A stretch of DNA of 64,000 nucleotides from Verrucomicrobiota bacterium (lineage in GTDB: Bacteria; Verrucomicrobiota; Verrucomicrobiia; Verrucomicrobiales; Akkermansiaceae): contig RDYP01000007.1 of the NCBI GenBank assembly GCA_004293445.1, positions 1-64,000 on the forward strand, read 5' to 3'. The notes under the pieces are model-generated. The model did not search any database, was not told where the DNA came from, and saw only the letters and a list, made by a program, of their open reading frames with translations. Below are positions 42,887-52,096 of this stretch, in pieces. Positions within the stretch are counted from its first letter, which is position 1, and every line of letters begins with the position of its first letter. The position numbers were made by a program, and so were the translations under genes.

Positions 42887-44086
42887 TCAGCCGCGGCGGA
42901 TTTTCGATCCGGCGAACAGGATGGTGATGCGATAAACCCGCTTCTCCCGCGTCTCGATCTTACCCGTGCTCAGGTCGAAGCGCTCCGGGATTTCTTGGCG
43001 ATGGATGTCCACGCTGGCCCGGAAACCGCGCTCCGAAAAGATATCGATCAGGATGGCCAGCGCGATCCCTTGGCGGAAAAGCGGATTCTCGGTGTTGATC
43101 ATCGCCCGACCGCTCACCGCATAGCGCTGGATGATCGGCATCATCTTCCCCTGGATGAAATCGACCACCGCGCTCAGTAGCTCCGGGTGCTCCACCTGAT
43201 AGCCATCGAGTCGTTTCACCAGTTCCTGCCGCGCATGCTGCACGATCTCATCCGCTAGGGGAATGTGGCGCAGTGAGTCGTAAGTCCGAGGATCAAGCTC
43301 CAGCGAGCTCTGGTATTCCAGCTCGCGGATGATGTTCTGCTGGACCACCTCGATCGACGCCTGCGCGTTGATAAAGTGATAGTGGAAGATCTGCTTGAGC
43401 GAGACCAGCGCATCATAGGTCTTCTCCTTGAAGGTCCGATAGCGGTTGCGCGCCAACTCCGGATCGAAGTCGGTATTGCGCTCTTCCCAAAGCTCGCCGA
43501 CGCCCGTCTTGCGGACCTCCGCATTGTGCTCCAGCGCCTCGCGGCCCCGCTTGAGCTGACGGGCGATGCTCTCCGCCTCGTCGACGAACAGCACCATGAT
43601 GTGGAAAGTCGGCTGGCGAAAAAGATGGGCCTGTGGAGTCCCGGCGAACTCACGCCGCAGGGCAATCATCTGATCGTAAAACAATTTCAGACACTCCACC
43701 TGCACCTTTGTCCGCGGGAAGCCGTCGAGCACCGTGCTGTCGCGGAAACGCGGCTCAAGCAGTTCTTTCAAGAGCAGCCGGAGCACTTCCTCGTCGCCCA
43801 CCATCCCGCCGCCCGCCTTGATCTTCCGCGCCTCGGGCGAATCCAACAACTGACTGATCACGATCGGCTCCGCAGTGATTCCACGCAGCTCGCGGATGAA
43901 GTCCGTGTTCGTCCCTTTGCCCGATCCCGGCGCACCACCGAGGAGGATCAGCTCCTTGGGAAACTGCAGCTTTTCACGTCCCAACTCCGCTTCGAGCTGC
44001 TTCCACACCCGATTGAAAATCAACTGGGCGTCCTTGATCTCAAGATCCTGCGGACTGGTCGCGGCGGGGGGCGGGCTGGAACTCAT
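42887..44086 (-). CDS. Adenylate kinase-like nucleoside monophosphate kinase with long C-terminal extension
   Basis: ELILLGGAPGSGKGTNTDFI P-loop; TVLDGFPRTKVQVE; ~190-aa C-terminal extension without an obvious motif. Confidence 0.85.
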   Translation of the reverse strand: MSSSPPPAATSPQDLEIKDAQLIFNRVWKQLEAELGREKLQFPKELILLGGAPGSGKGTNTDFIRELRGITAEPIVISQLLDSPEARKIKAGGGMVGDEEVLRLLLKELLEPRFRDSTVLDGFPRTKVQVECLKLFYDQMIALRREFAGTPQAHLFRQPTFHIMVLFVDEAESIARQLKRGREALEHNAEVRKTGVGELWEERNTDFDPELARNRYRTFKEKTYDALVSLKQIFHYHFINAQASIEVVQQNIIRELEYQSSLELDPRTYDSLRHIPLADEIVQHARQELVKRLDGYQVEHPELLSAVVDFIQGKMMPIIQRYAVSGRAMINTENPLFRQGIALAILIDIFSERGFRASVDIHRQEIPERFDLSTGKIETREKRVYRITILFAGSKIRRG

Positions 44087-44175
44087 GGCGGGCAGAGAGC
44101 ACAATATTCCAAGCAAGCCGTCGAGCATCGCGTCACCCGCCTTGCGCAGACGACACCGCGCGCCAGCTTCTTGGG

Positions 44176-45393
44176 ATGATCTGTCCCGCCACCCGTGACG
44201 AAGCCCTCACGCAACTCGCCGACTTCGTCCCGCGCGCTCCACTCTACGCCCGCGACCGCAATCATGTGATTCCCGGGCACCCAGCGGTCTCCCGCCTCTC
44301 CCCAGCCATCCGCCACCGTCTCGTCACCGAGGACGAAGTCGCCGCCGCCGTCCTCGCCGTCCACTCCCCGGATCGAGTGGAAAAGTTCGTGCAAGAAGTT
44401 TACTGGCGGCGCTACTGGAAAGCCTGGCTCTCTCTGCGCCCGGAAGTCTGGCACGACTACCTCGCCGCCCTACGCGCGCTGCCCGATTCCCCCGCGGTCC
44501 ACCGCGTCGAAGCCGCCGATTCCGGTAACGCGGTAATCGACCACTTCGCCCGCGAGCTGGTCGGCACCGGCTACCTTCACAACCACGCCCGGATGTGGTT
44601 CGCCGCCTGGTGGGTCCACGAAGCCCGCCTCCCCTGGGAAGCCGGGGCCGACTTCTTTTTCCGCCACCTGCTCGATGGCGACCCGGCATCAAACACCCTC
44701 TCCTGGCGCTGGGTCGCCGGCCTGCAAACTCCTGGAAAAACCTACCTAGCCCGCCGCTCCAATCTGGAAAAATACCTCGCGCCCGATCTGCTCGAATCGC
44801 TCGCCCAAGGCCTGCCCGACTTCGAGAACCCCCGCTCCTACCTGCCGGACATTCCCGCCCGCGTCCCCATCACCCGCCCGGAACTGCCTGCTGCCGAGCC
44901 CGATTTCCAGCTCACCAGCGGCCTCTGGATTCACGACGAGGACCTCTCACCGGAAAGCTCACCCATCGCGACCCACGAGTTCACCGCGATCATCGTCGGC
45001 GACAATCCCTCATCGCGCGACGCCTTCGCCGTCCCCACCGCAAAGCGCGCGTGGCTCGATGCCGCCCTGACCGATGCCGCCACGCGCGCCGGCCGCCATT
45101 GGCAACTGCCGACCGCGCGGGTCGACGGCCCCGATCTCGCCGCATCGCTCCTCAGCTGGGCGCAAAATACGGGCATCCAACAAATCGTCACCCTCCGGCC
45201 CGAGGTCGGCGCGCTCGACGATGCCCTGCCGCAGGTCACCACCAAACTCGCCGCTGCGGGCATCCGCCTCGCCCTCGTCGACCGCCCGCAAGACCTCGCA
45301 CTGCGCCCACTCGCCACCGCTGGCTTTTTCCAATTCCGCGAACGCATGCTGAAGCGCACGAAACCCACCGAAAGCGCCAAAAATCCTCGTTGA
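44176..45393 (+). CDS. Photolyase/cryptochrome-like FAD-binding domain protein with C-terminal Rossmann-like domain
   Basis: VEKFVQEVYWRRYWKAW; GTGYLHNHARMWFAAWWVHEARLPWEAGADFFFRHLLDGDPASNTLSWRWVAG (photolyase FAD domain) located N-terminally; C-terminus ends GIRLALVDRPQDLALRPLATAGFFQFRERML. Confidence 0.85.
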   Translation: MICPATRDEALTQLADFVPRAPLYARDRNHVIPGHPAVSRLSPAIRHRLVTEDEVAAAVLAVHSPDRVEKFVQEVYWRRYWKAWLSLRPEVWHDYLAALRALPDSPAVHRVEAADSGNAVIDHFARELVGTGYLHNHARMWFAAWWVHEARLPWEAGADFFFRHLLDGDPASNTLSWRWVAGLQTPGKTYLARRSNLEKYLAPDLLESLAQGLPDFENPRSYLPDIPARVPITRPELPAAEPDFQLTSGLWIHDEDLSPESSPIATHEFTAIIVGDNPSSRDAFAVPTAKRAWLDAALTDAATRAGRHWQLPTARVDGPDLAASLLSWAQNTGIQQIVTLRPEVGALDDALPQVTTKLAAAGIRLALVDRPQDLALRPLATAGFFQFRERMLKRTKPTESAKNPR

Positions 45394-45425
45394 ATCCCTT
45401 CCCCAAGCCCCACGAAACTCCTCCC

Positions 45426-45674
45426 ATGTCCGACCTCCCTGTCCTCTACCTCAAGCCCGGCTGCCCTTGGTGCGATGAAGTCGTCACCTACCTCGCCCAG
45501 CAAAAAATTGCCGTTCGGAAAGTGATCGTCTCCGGCAACCGCGCCGCCATGCAGGAAATGGTCGACCTCTCCGGCCAATCGAAGGCCCCGACGATGGACT
45601 GGCACGGCGAAGTGCTCGCGGACTTCGGCGTCGACGAACTGCGCCCTTTCCTGAAACAGCGCGGAGTGATCTGA
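45426..45674 (+). CDS. Glutaredoxin-like protein
   Basis: LYLKPGCPWCDEVVTYLAQQKI; TMDWHGEVLADFGVDELRPFL. Confidence 0.9.
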   Translation: MSDLPVLYLKPGCPWCDEVVTYLAQQKIAVRKVIVSGNRAAMQEMVDLSGQSKAPTMDWHGEVLADFGVDELRPFLKQRGVI

Positions 45675-45689
45675 CAAACGCCACGCGCG

Positions 45690-47402
45690 TCAAAGCTCCA
45701 GCTCCACCGACTTCAGCGCGATGTAGAGCGAATTCGACCGCTCCAAGCGCGGTTGCAACGCCGCCTTCTGCGCGGCCAATTCCCGGCGCACCTCGATCAG
45801 CCCGCTCGAATAATCGCGGAACAACACGCGGATCGCCTCGCCATGATCGGCGCGCAGTCCGTCCGCAAAAGTCCCCGCCCCGGCGAGCAGGCGCTCCCGA
45901 TAGGCCGCGACAACCCGCGCCCGCGTGATCCATCCGGCGCAGCCTGCCAACAAAAACACCGCCCACGCGCCGGCGAGCAGACCGAAGGGCAAGCCCGACA
46001 AGCCAAGCAAACCGCAGGATCCAGCCGCGATCAAAAGCAGCAGGCCGACCACGGTGAAGCCTTGCAAAATCCGATTCCGCCGACGCAGCAAAGGATCCAG
46101 CACACCCCGAATCCGCAATCCACCCAAAGCCTGCGGCAAGGCCTTCTCCAGACCCGCGACGAAGCGACCGATCACATCCTCACGTCCGGCATCGGCCACT
46201 GCGCAGGCACCTGGCTCGAAGCCCATCCGCTCCTTCACCCGTGGCCGCAAGGTCTCCCAATGCGCCGCACAGGCGGAAAGCATCCGCGCCGCATCGTCCT
46301 GCGCGAAGCCAATCACCATCTCCTGCATCCGCGCCGCAAAAGTCCCCTCGATCTCCACCGCCAATCGATCGCCCAAGAGCAGCCGGGCGAAAGATCGCCA
46401 CCAGCCCAACTTCGAACGCAAGCGCCGCACCACCACCTCTACCTCCGCCCGATAACGCTCCAAGGCCGCAACCAAAACACGCGGAGAGGCCGCCAAGGAA
46501 TCGTCTCGCAGCAACTCAAGCTCGCGCTCGATCCCCGATAGAAACCAAGCGTCGTCCTCCATCCCACGACGACGAATGTCAAAAAACGCCTCCAGCCGCC
46601 TCACCTTGCGCGCGGCATGATGCCATCCGTCATGCAACAACTGCCGCCGCTCCATCGAATCGCAGATCCGCTCGGATACGAAATGCTCCAGATTGGAAAA
46701 TCGGCTGGCCGACCACAGCTCCCGGCTCACCGGCCGCGACCGCTTCGCTTCCAAAGCCAACCGCGCGGACACGGGAAAGATCGGCAACTCCCTGCCCAAG
46801 CGCTTCATCGACAGATCGCGCATGTGGCCGAGGATGATCGGGATATCCAGCGGCTGTTTCAGATCGACCCGCTGGACCACCAAGGCGGCACGCCCCAAGG
46901 CCGCAGGCGAAAGCCGCGACAAGGCATCCCAGGTCGCCGCTGTCCATGGATTCTCCGCTGTGAACACCGCAAGCACCAAGTCCGCGTGCTCCAGAAAAGG
47001 CCCCAGCGATGGCAAATGCTCACTGCCCCGCGCATTGGTCCCTGGCGTGTCGAGCAGCTCGAAATTCCGCAGATACTCGTTCGGCCGCCGACAGTCGACC
47101 ACCCACGCCCCCTCGGCGCGCTCCGACTCGGCCCCATGGCGATAAAGCCGGATCTCCGAAGTCATCGGCAGCGGCCCCGCCGGACAGAGCTCCGAACCCG
47201 CGAGCGCGTTGAGCAGGGTCGACTTGCCCGCATTGACCTCCCCGATCGCGGCGATCAACACCGGCTGCCCAAGCGATGGCCCGACTTCCCCGGCTTCGGC
47301 CTCCATCCCCACTTCAGCCGCGAAGTCGTCGATCCACCCCAGCAGCTCGACAAGCCGGTCACGCACCGCGAAATAACGCTCACCCGGCATCGTGCGAAAC
47401 AA
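45690..47402 (-). CDS. Bacterial dynamin-family GTPase
   Basis: IGEVNAGKSTLLNALAGSELCPAGPLPMTSEI; ELLDTPGTNARGSEH; QRVD; hydrophobic hairpin (TVVGLLLLIAAGSCGLLGLSGLPFGLLAGAWAVFLLAGCAGW). Confidence 0.88.
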   Translation of the reverse strand: MFRTMPGERYFAVRDRLVELLGWIDDFAAEVGMEAEAGEVGPSLGQPVLIAAIGEVNAGKSTLLNALAGSELCPAGPLPMTSEIRLYRHGAESERAEGAWVVDCRRPNEYLRNFELLDTPGTNARGSEHLPSLGPFLEHADLVLAVFTAENPWTAATWDALSRLSPAALGRAALVVQRVDLKQPLDIPIILGHMRDLSMKRLGRELPIFPVSARLALEAKRSRPVSRELWSASRFSNLEHFVSERICDSMERRQLLHDGWHHAARKVRRLEAFFDIRRRGMEDDAWFLSGIERELELLRDDSLAASPRVLVAALERYRAEVEVVVRRLRSKLGWWRSFARLLLGDRLAVEIEGTFAARMQEMVIGFAQDDAARMLSACAAHWETLRPRVKERMGFEPGACAVADAGREDVIGRFVAGLEKALPQALGGLRIRGVLDPLLRRRNRILQGFTVVGLLLLIAAGSCGLLGLSGLPFGLLAGAWAVFLLAGCAGWITRARVVAAYRERLLAGAGTFADGLRADHGEAIRVLFRDYSSGLIEVRRELAAQKAALQPRLERSNSLYIALKSVELEL

Positions 47403-47414
47403 TCGAAACCCTCC

Positions 47415-48374
47415 TTATTGACCCGCAGCCAAAGGCCCCGGCTCGACTTGGCTGCCCATGGCGAGCAACTGCGACACCGTGACAAACTTGTATCCCCGCT
47501 TCAGCAAGCCATCGATCGTCGCCGGCATGGCGTCCACCGTGCCCGCGTGCAAGTCGTGAGCCAGCAAGATGGCACCCGGCGTGGTCGCGGAAATCATCCG
47601 CGAGGTGATCACTCCCGCCCCCGGCTTCTTCCAGTCCAAGGGATCGACCGACCACATGATCGTCGGATACCGCAGTTCCGCCCGGACCCACTCCCGCTGC
47701 CGCTGGAGCAGCGCACCATAGGGCGGACGCATCGTGCGCGGCTGCACGCCCGCTGCACGTGCCACGGCATCGCGGCACTTCAGCAATTCCTCGCGCACCG
47801 CGGAGTCGCTCAATTTGCTGAGAATCGGATGGTTGTAGGTGTGATTGCCGATCTCGTGCCCCTCCGACACCGTGCGCCGCAGCACGCTCGGATAGAGATC
47901 CACATTGCGGCCGATCACGTAAAAGGTGGCCTTCACGTTCCGCTCCCGCAGGATGTCGAGCAAACGCGGCGTATTTCTCGGATGCGGCCCGTCGTCAAAG
48001 GTCAGCGCGATGTACGGCTGCGAAACCGCAACCCGCGAAAAAGTCACCCCCGAGCTGGCTCCCGATGCCGGGAAATTCATGTCCGGATTCCGCAACACCG
48101 GACCACCCAAGCGCGGCGTGCGATAGCCCGTATTGGCCGTCGTCCGCGCCGCCGCACCACCACCATCACCCTCGCCGAAGGAAAGCATCGAGCAACTGCT
48201 GCCCAGCGACGCGCTCAAGGCGATGAAACCACGACGCGAGAGCTTCGGAACCATCGATGCACCCGTTTTCGAAGAAGTGAGAATCTGGAAATCAAGGGGC
48301 TGGAAAGGGCGCTTCATGCGGGAAAGGAAAGCTTTGAGATGGTCGGACCCTATCGGCCGCGAGGTCTTTGTCAC
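47415..48374 (-). CDS. Polysaccharide deacetylase
   Basis: YIALTFDDGPHPRNTPRLLDILRERNVKATFYVIGRNV; GHEIGNHTYNHPIL; MRPPYGALLQRQREW. Start uncertain (internal Met options). Confidence 0.93.
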   Translation of the reverse strand: MTKTSRPIGSDHLKAFLSRMKRPFQPLDFQILTSSKTGASMVPKLSRRGFIALSASLGSSCSMLSFGEGDGGGAAARTTANTGYRTPRLGGPVLRNPDMNFPASGASSGVTFSRVAVSQPYIALTFDDGPHPRNTPRLLDILRERNVKATFYVIGRNVDLYPSVLRRTVSEGHEIGNHTYNHPILSKLSDSAVREELLKCRDAVARAAGVQPRTMRPPYGALLQRQREWVRAELRYPTIMWSVDPLDWKKPGAGVITSRMISATTPGAILLAHDLHAGTVDAMPATIDGLLKRGYKFVTVSQLLAMGSQVEPGPLAAGQ

Positions 48375-48397
48375 GCCTGCATTTGATCGCCCTCAAC

Positions 48398-49258
48398 TCA
48401 GAGAAAGCGCTGAAGAATAGGAGCCAGCATCCGGACACTTTCCTCCGGCCACGCTGTCCGCGGGGTCATGATCGCCCCGTCCAAAGAACGATGCTCCGGC
48501 CATTCCGCCTCGACGGGAATCTCCGGCACCGCGCGGGCAATGATCCGCTTGGCCGCCGCAACGTTTGCCTGCAAATGCCCCATCACCGCCTCCGCCGTCA
48601 CCGGAGCCTCGTCCGTTTTCCAACAATCGTAGTCCGTGATCATCGCCAAGGTCGCCAACGCGATCTCCGCCTCCCGCGCCAACTTCGCCTCGGGCAAATT
48701 CGTCATCCCCACCACATCGAACCCGAGCTGGCGATTGCCCTCGCTCTCGGCCCGGGTCGAAAAGGCCGGACCATCCATGTTCACGTAGGTGCCGCCATCG
48801 TGCACCGCCACCGCCTCGGGCTGCGACGCCGCTTTGAGAATTCCACGTAGCCCGGCACTCACCGGATCGCCGAAAGAAACGTGCCCGACGATCCCGCGCC
48901 CGAAAAACGTGTGCTGCTCCCGACGACTGGTCCGATCAAAATACTGATCCGGCAAGACGATGTCCCGAGGCCGATACGCCTCCTTCAAACTCCCCACCGC
49001 GGTGACGCAAATCAGGAAGCGAACCCCGGCGTCGCGCAGCGCCCACAGGTTTGCACGATGATTGATCTCCGTCGGCAACAGACGATGCCCCCGACCATGG
49101 CGTGGCAGGAACCAAACTTCGCGCCCACCCAGAGATCCGCCAACCAAGGCGTCCGATGGCGAACCGAAAGGCGTCTCCACCACCCGCTCTTCCGCTTTCT
49201 CGAAGCCCTCGATTTCATACAAACCGCTTCCTCCAATGATACCGATCGCCGCTGCCAT
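48398..49258 (-). CDS. mtnP: S-methyl-5'-thioadenosine phosphorylase
   Basis: IGIIGGSGLYEIEGFE; FLPRHGRGHRLLPTEINHRANLWALRDAGV; YVNMDGPAFSTRAESE; GMTNLPEAKLAREAEI. Confidence 0.95.
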   Translation of the reverse strand: MAAAIGIIGGSGLYEIEGFEKAEERVVETPFGSPSDALVGGSLGGREVWFLPRHGRGHRLLPTEINHRANLWALRDAGVRFLICVTAVGSLKEAYRPRDIVLPDQYFDRTSRREQHTFFGRGIVGHVSFGDPVSAGLRGILKAASQPEAVAVHDGGTYVNMDGPAFSTRAESEGNRQLGFDVVGMTNLPEAKLAREAEIALATLAMITDYDCWKTDEAPVTAEAVMGHLQANVAAAKRIIARAVPEIPVEAEWPEHRSLDGAIMTPRTAWPEESVRMLAPILQRFL

Positions 49259-49375
49259 CCCGCCGGTCTAGCCGCCCGACGCGGAAGCGTCGAGCACAGC
49301 GGCATCCGCGCTTCACGGGGAATTCACGATTCCCTGCGCGACAGTCTCGATCGCCCACGCCACACTCCGAACTCG

Positions 49376-50128
49376 ATGAGCCCACGCGCTTCGATTTTTC
49401 TCCTCCTGTCCTTCCTCACCAGCCTGCTTCCCGCCTGTCGCGGCAAAGAGGAAAGCAGCGGGATCGATCCCACCGCACCCCTCCCCGGACCCGCTCGCGC
49501 CCGGGCCGCCGCTAAGCGGACCCGCCCGGAACTGGAACGCGCCCTCGCCGCAAAAAACCTGCGCCTAGGCGACCCCGTCTTCCTCCGCGCCTTCAAAGAG
49601 GAAGCCCTGCTCGAACTCTGGGTCCTCCAGCGTGCCAGTGGACGATACCAACATTTCCGCACCTGGAGCATCGCCGCGCTTTCGGGTGGACCGGGACCGA
49701 AACTCGCCGAAGGAGATCGCCAGGTGCCCGAAGGCTTCTACTACGTGCCGCCCTCGGCAATGAAGCCCGACAGCCGTTTTCACCTCGCCTTCAACATCGG
49801 CTACCCCAACGCCTACGATCGCCACCATCGTCGGACCGGCAGCCACATCATGGTCCACGGCGACCGGGTCTCGATCGGATGCCTTGCCATGACCGATGAG
49901 CGGATCGAGGAAATCTACACCCTCTGCGCCGCCGCCCTCGACGGTGGCCAGCCATTCTTTCGCATCCACCTTTTTCCCTTCCGCATGAATGACGAACGAA
50001 TGGCACGGGAGACGAAAAGCGAGTGGTTCGATTTCTGGCAAAATCTTCGCGAAGGCCACGACCACTTCGAGCGTCTCGGTCTTCCTCCCGAAGTCGACAT
50101 CAACCAAGGCCGCTATCGCTTCCGCTGA
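49376..50128 (+). CDS. YafK-like L,D-transpeptidase domain lipoprotein
   Basis: Lipoprotein-like [65 protein letters not shown] (HG...SxGC). Confidence 0.9.
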   Translation: MSPRASIFLLLSFLTSLLPACRGKEESSGIDPTAPLPGPARARAAAKRTRPELERALAAKNLRLGDPVFLRAFKEEALLELWVLQRASGRYQHFRTWSIAALSGGPGPKLAEGDRQVPEGFYYVPPSAMKPDSRFHLAFNIGYPNAYDRHHRRTGSHIMVHGDRVSIGCLAMTDERIEEIYTLCAAALDGGQPFFRIHLFPFRMNDERMARETKSEWFDFWQNLREGHDHFERLGLPPEVDINQGRYRFR

Positions 50129-50198
50129 GATCGACCCTTCTTTCCTGCCATCCGTTTTTGACTTCCGCCATTCGACGAGCTAAGCAGACGCCCGAAAA

Positions 50199-50272
50199 GC
50201 ACCCGTAGCTCAGCTGGATAGAGCACCCGCCTTCTAAGCGGACGGTCACTGGTTCGAATCCAGTCGGGTGTG
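50199..50272 (+). tRNA. tRNA-Arg (anticodon TCT)
   Basis: GCACCCG acceptor, GCTC/GAGC D-arm, CCCGC-CTTCTAA-GCGGA anticodon arm, ACTGG-TTCGAAT-CCAGT T-arm, CGGGTGT acceptor plus G discriminator. Confidence 0.95.
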
Positions 50273-50310
50273 CTTCACACCTATATTCCAAAACGGTCCG
50301 GAGGACGCAC
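50257..50310 (+). repeat. 54-bp direct repeat, copy 1 (includes 16 nt of tRNA-Arg 3' end)
   Basis: aatccagtcgggtgtgcttcacacctatattccaaaacggtccggaggacgcac, identical to 50333-50386. Confidence 0.95.
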
Positions 50311-50332
50311 ACCAGATGGAGCGACGGAGCTC

Positions 50333-50386
50333 AATCCAGTCGGGTGTGCTTCACACCTATATTCCAAAACGGTCCGGAGGACGCAC
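50333..50386 (+). repeat. 54-bp direct repeat, copy 2
   Basis: Exact copy of 50257-50310, offset 76 bp. Confidence 0.95.
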
Positions 50387-50402
50387 CCTACCCCATAAAA
50401 AT

Positions 50403-50524
50403 GGTAGGGACCGACCGCCGGGCGGTCCCAAGTCACCTGCGGCAGAGGAGGCAGCGGATTTGCGGATGCCTTGGCGATTCGCCCGCAGAGAAAAAGTGGG
50501 CGGGCCCAGCGGTCCAGCCTTACC
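50403..50524. repeat. ~122-bp imperfect long palindrome (MITE/REP-like)
   Basis: Starts GGTAGGGACCGACCGCCGGGC, ends GCCCAGCGGTCCAGCCTTACC; nested inverted segments (GGGACCG/CGGTCCC; CTGCGG.../...CCCGCAG). Confidence 0.5.
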
Positions 50525-50619
50525 GGATTGAGGTGGCTGCCGCCGATTGGCGTTTTCTCTTCCGCGTTCCCGTCCGCCCTTGCCCTCGGCCCGGCACTCT
50601 GGAAACCTCCTAGCGCCCC

Positions 50620-51216
50620 ATGAATCCCGGACTCTTCATCGTGCTCGAAGGCATCGACGGCACCGGCAAGTCGACCCAAACCCGCCGCCTCGCCGAGTGG
50701 TTCCGCACCCGAGGCCGCGAAGTCGTCGCCAGCCGCGAGCCCACCGACGGCCCCTGGGGCAGCAAGCTCCGCGCCACCGCCGCTACCGGACGACTGTCAC
50801 CGGAAGAGGAACTCGATCTCTTGCTGCACGACCGCCGCGATCACGTCGCGGAAGTCATCGCGCCCGCCCTCGCCGCCGGGAAAGTCGTCATCCTAGATCG
50901 CTACTACTTCTCAAACATGGCCTATCAAGGATCGCGCGGACTCGATCCTGCGGAGATCCGCCGCGTGAACGAGGCCTTTGCCCCCCGCCCCGATCTGCTG
51001 TTCATCCTCGATCTCGACGTGGAGACCGCCCTCTCCCGCATCACCGCCCGCGGCGATGTCGCCAACGAATTCGAGCGCGCCGAATCGCTGGCGAAATGCC
51101 GAGAAATCTTCCTCACCCTCGCCGACGAGCCTTTCGTGGAGACCGTCGACAGCGCGGCTGGGCTCGATGCCGTGCAGGCCCGCTTGCGGGAAATCGCAAC
51201 GGCCCGCGGATTCTGA
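50620..51216 (+). CDS. tmk: Thymidylate kinase
   Basis: FIVLEGIDGTGKSTQTRRLAEW; DRYYFSNMAYQGSRG. Confidence 0.95.
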   Translation: MNPGLFIVLEGIDGTGKSTQTRRLAEWFRTRGREVVASREPTDGPWGSKLRATAATGRLSPEEELDLLLHDRRDHVAEVIAPALAAGKVVILDRYYFSNMAYQGSRGLDPAEIRRVNEAFAPRPDLLFILDLDVETALSRITARGDVANEFERAESLAKCREIFLTLADEPFVETVDSAAGLDAVQARLREIATARGF

Positions 51217-51251
51217 TCCACCGCGGGCGGGAGCGATTCCCTCGACCCTCC

Positions 51252-51896
51252 TCACTCGCTCGCCTGGCGCTCTTCCTCGGTCTTGAACCACACCGACTCC
51301 GGGCGCAGATCCGATTCGATCGTCATTCCCCGCGCGGAGCCGTCGAGCATCAACGCGGCCGCCTTGCCGGCGTAGCGCTCGGGATCGGGCATGATGGAAT
51401 CACCCAGCAAGGCATTCCCACCCTTTCTCGCGCCATCCGCCAGCACCATCACATTGGAAGGCTCGCGGAAATTGACCATCCGCTTCGGGCCGTCATCACC
51501 TTCGGAAGTCTCGTAACGACCCACCACCCGCGCATTCCAACCGTAGGAAAGGTTCGGCGACGAGGGATTGGAATCGAACTCCCGGTGACCCGGGCTTCTG
51601 AAAATTTCCAACTGCGACTCGTTCTTCGGATCCTCCACTAGCATGCCCCACCAGTAGAGATCCTGCGACTGATCCTTCCACACCGGAAGCTGACCGGAAT
51701 TGTCTTGGGTGTAGTTCTGCACCCGCACGCCGATGTCGCGCACTCGATTCACACTCGCCGCCAGTTGCGACTTCGCCCGCGCCCCGCGGGTCAGTGAGAA
51801 TACGAGCCCCGCAAGGGCCGCGATGATGGCGATGGTCACCAGCAGTTCCACCAGAGTGAAGCCCCCGGTACGTTTTCCGATCTTTGGTTTTTTCAT
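51252..51896 (-). CDS. Type II secretion/pseudopilin-like prepilin protein
   Basis: KRTGGFTLVELLVTIAIIAALAGLVF class III prepilin motif. Confidence 0.9.
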   Translation of the reverse strand: MKKPKIGKRTGGFTLVELLVTIAIIAALAGLVFSLTRGARAKSQLAASVNRVRDIGVRVQNYTQDNSGQLPVWKDQSQDLYWWGMLVEDPKNESQLEIFRSPGHREFDSNPSSPNLSYGWNARVVGRYETSEGDDGPKRMVNFREPSNVMVLADGARKGGNALLGDSIMPDPERYAGKAAALMLDGSARGMTIESDLRPESVWFKTEEERQASE

Positions 51897-52096
51897 AAAG
51901 GATTTCTTCGGGCGCTCGAGCAGGCCGCTACGAAAACGCGCGCCCGCCGCACCAAAGGCACCACTTCCCCAGCCCGATTCAACCCGAAATCCTTCCAAGC
52001 TCAGGATAATCCATCGGCCGCCGGTCCAACCCACCCACTTGCAGATACCATCATCGGGCTGGTCAGATCCTTCACTTTGCTGTATCGCCTCTCCCC

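Noticed and set aside
46617-48386. 589-aa plus-strand ORF rich in R/P/H
   Set aside because: Shadow of the dynamin and polysaccharide deacetylase genes.
50268-50613. Small ORFs (87-89 aa) across the tRNA-Arg 3' duplication
   Set aside because: They begin in the duplicated tRNA 3' sequence and the palindromic element; no RBS or domain support.
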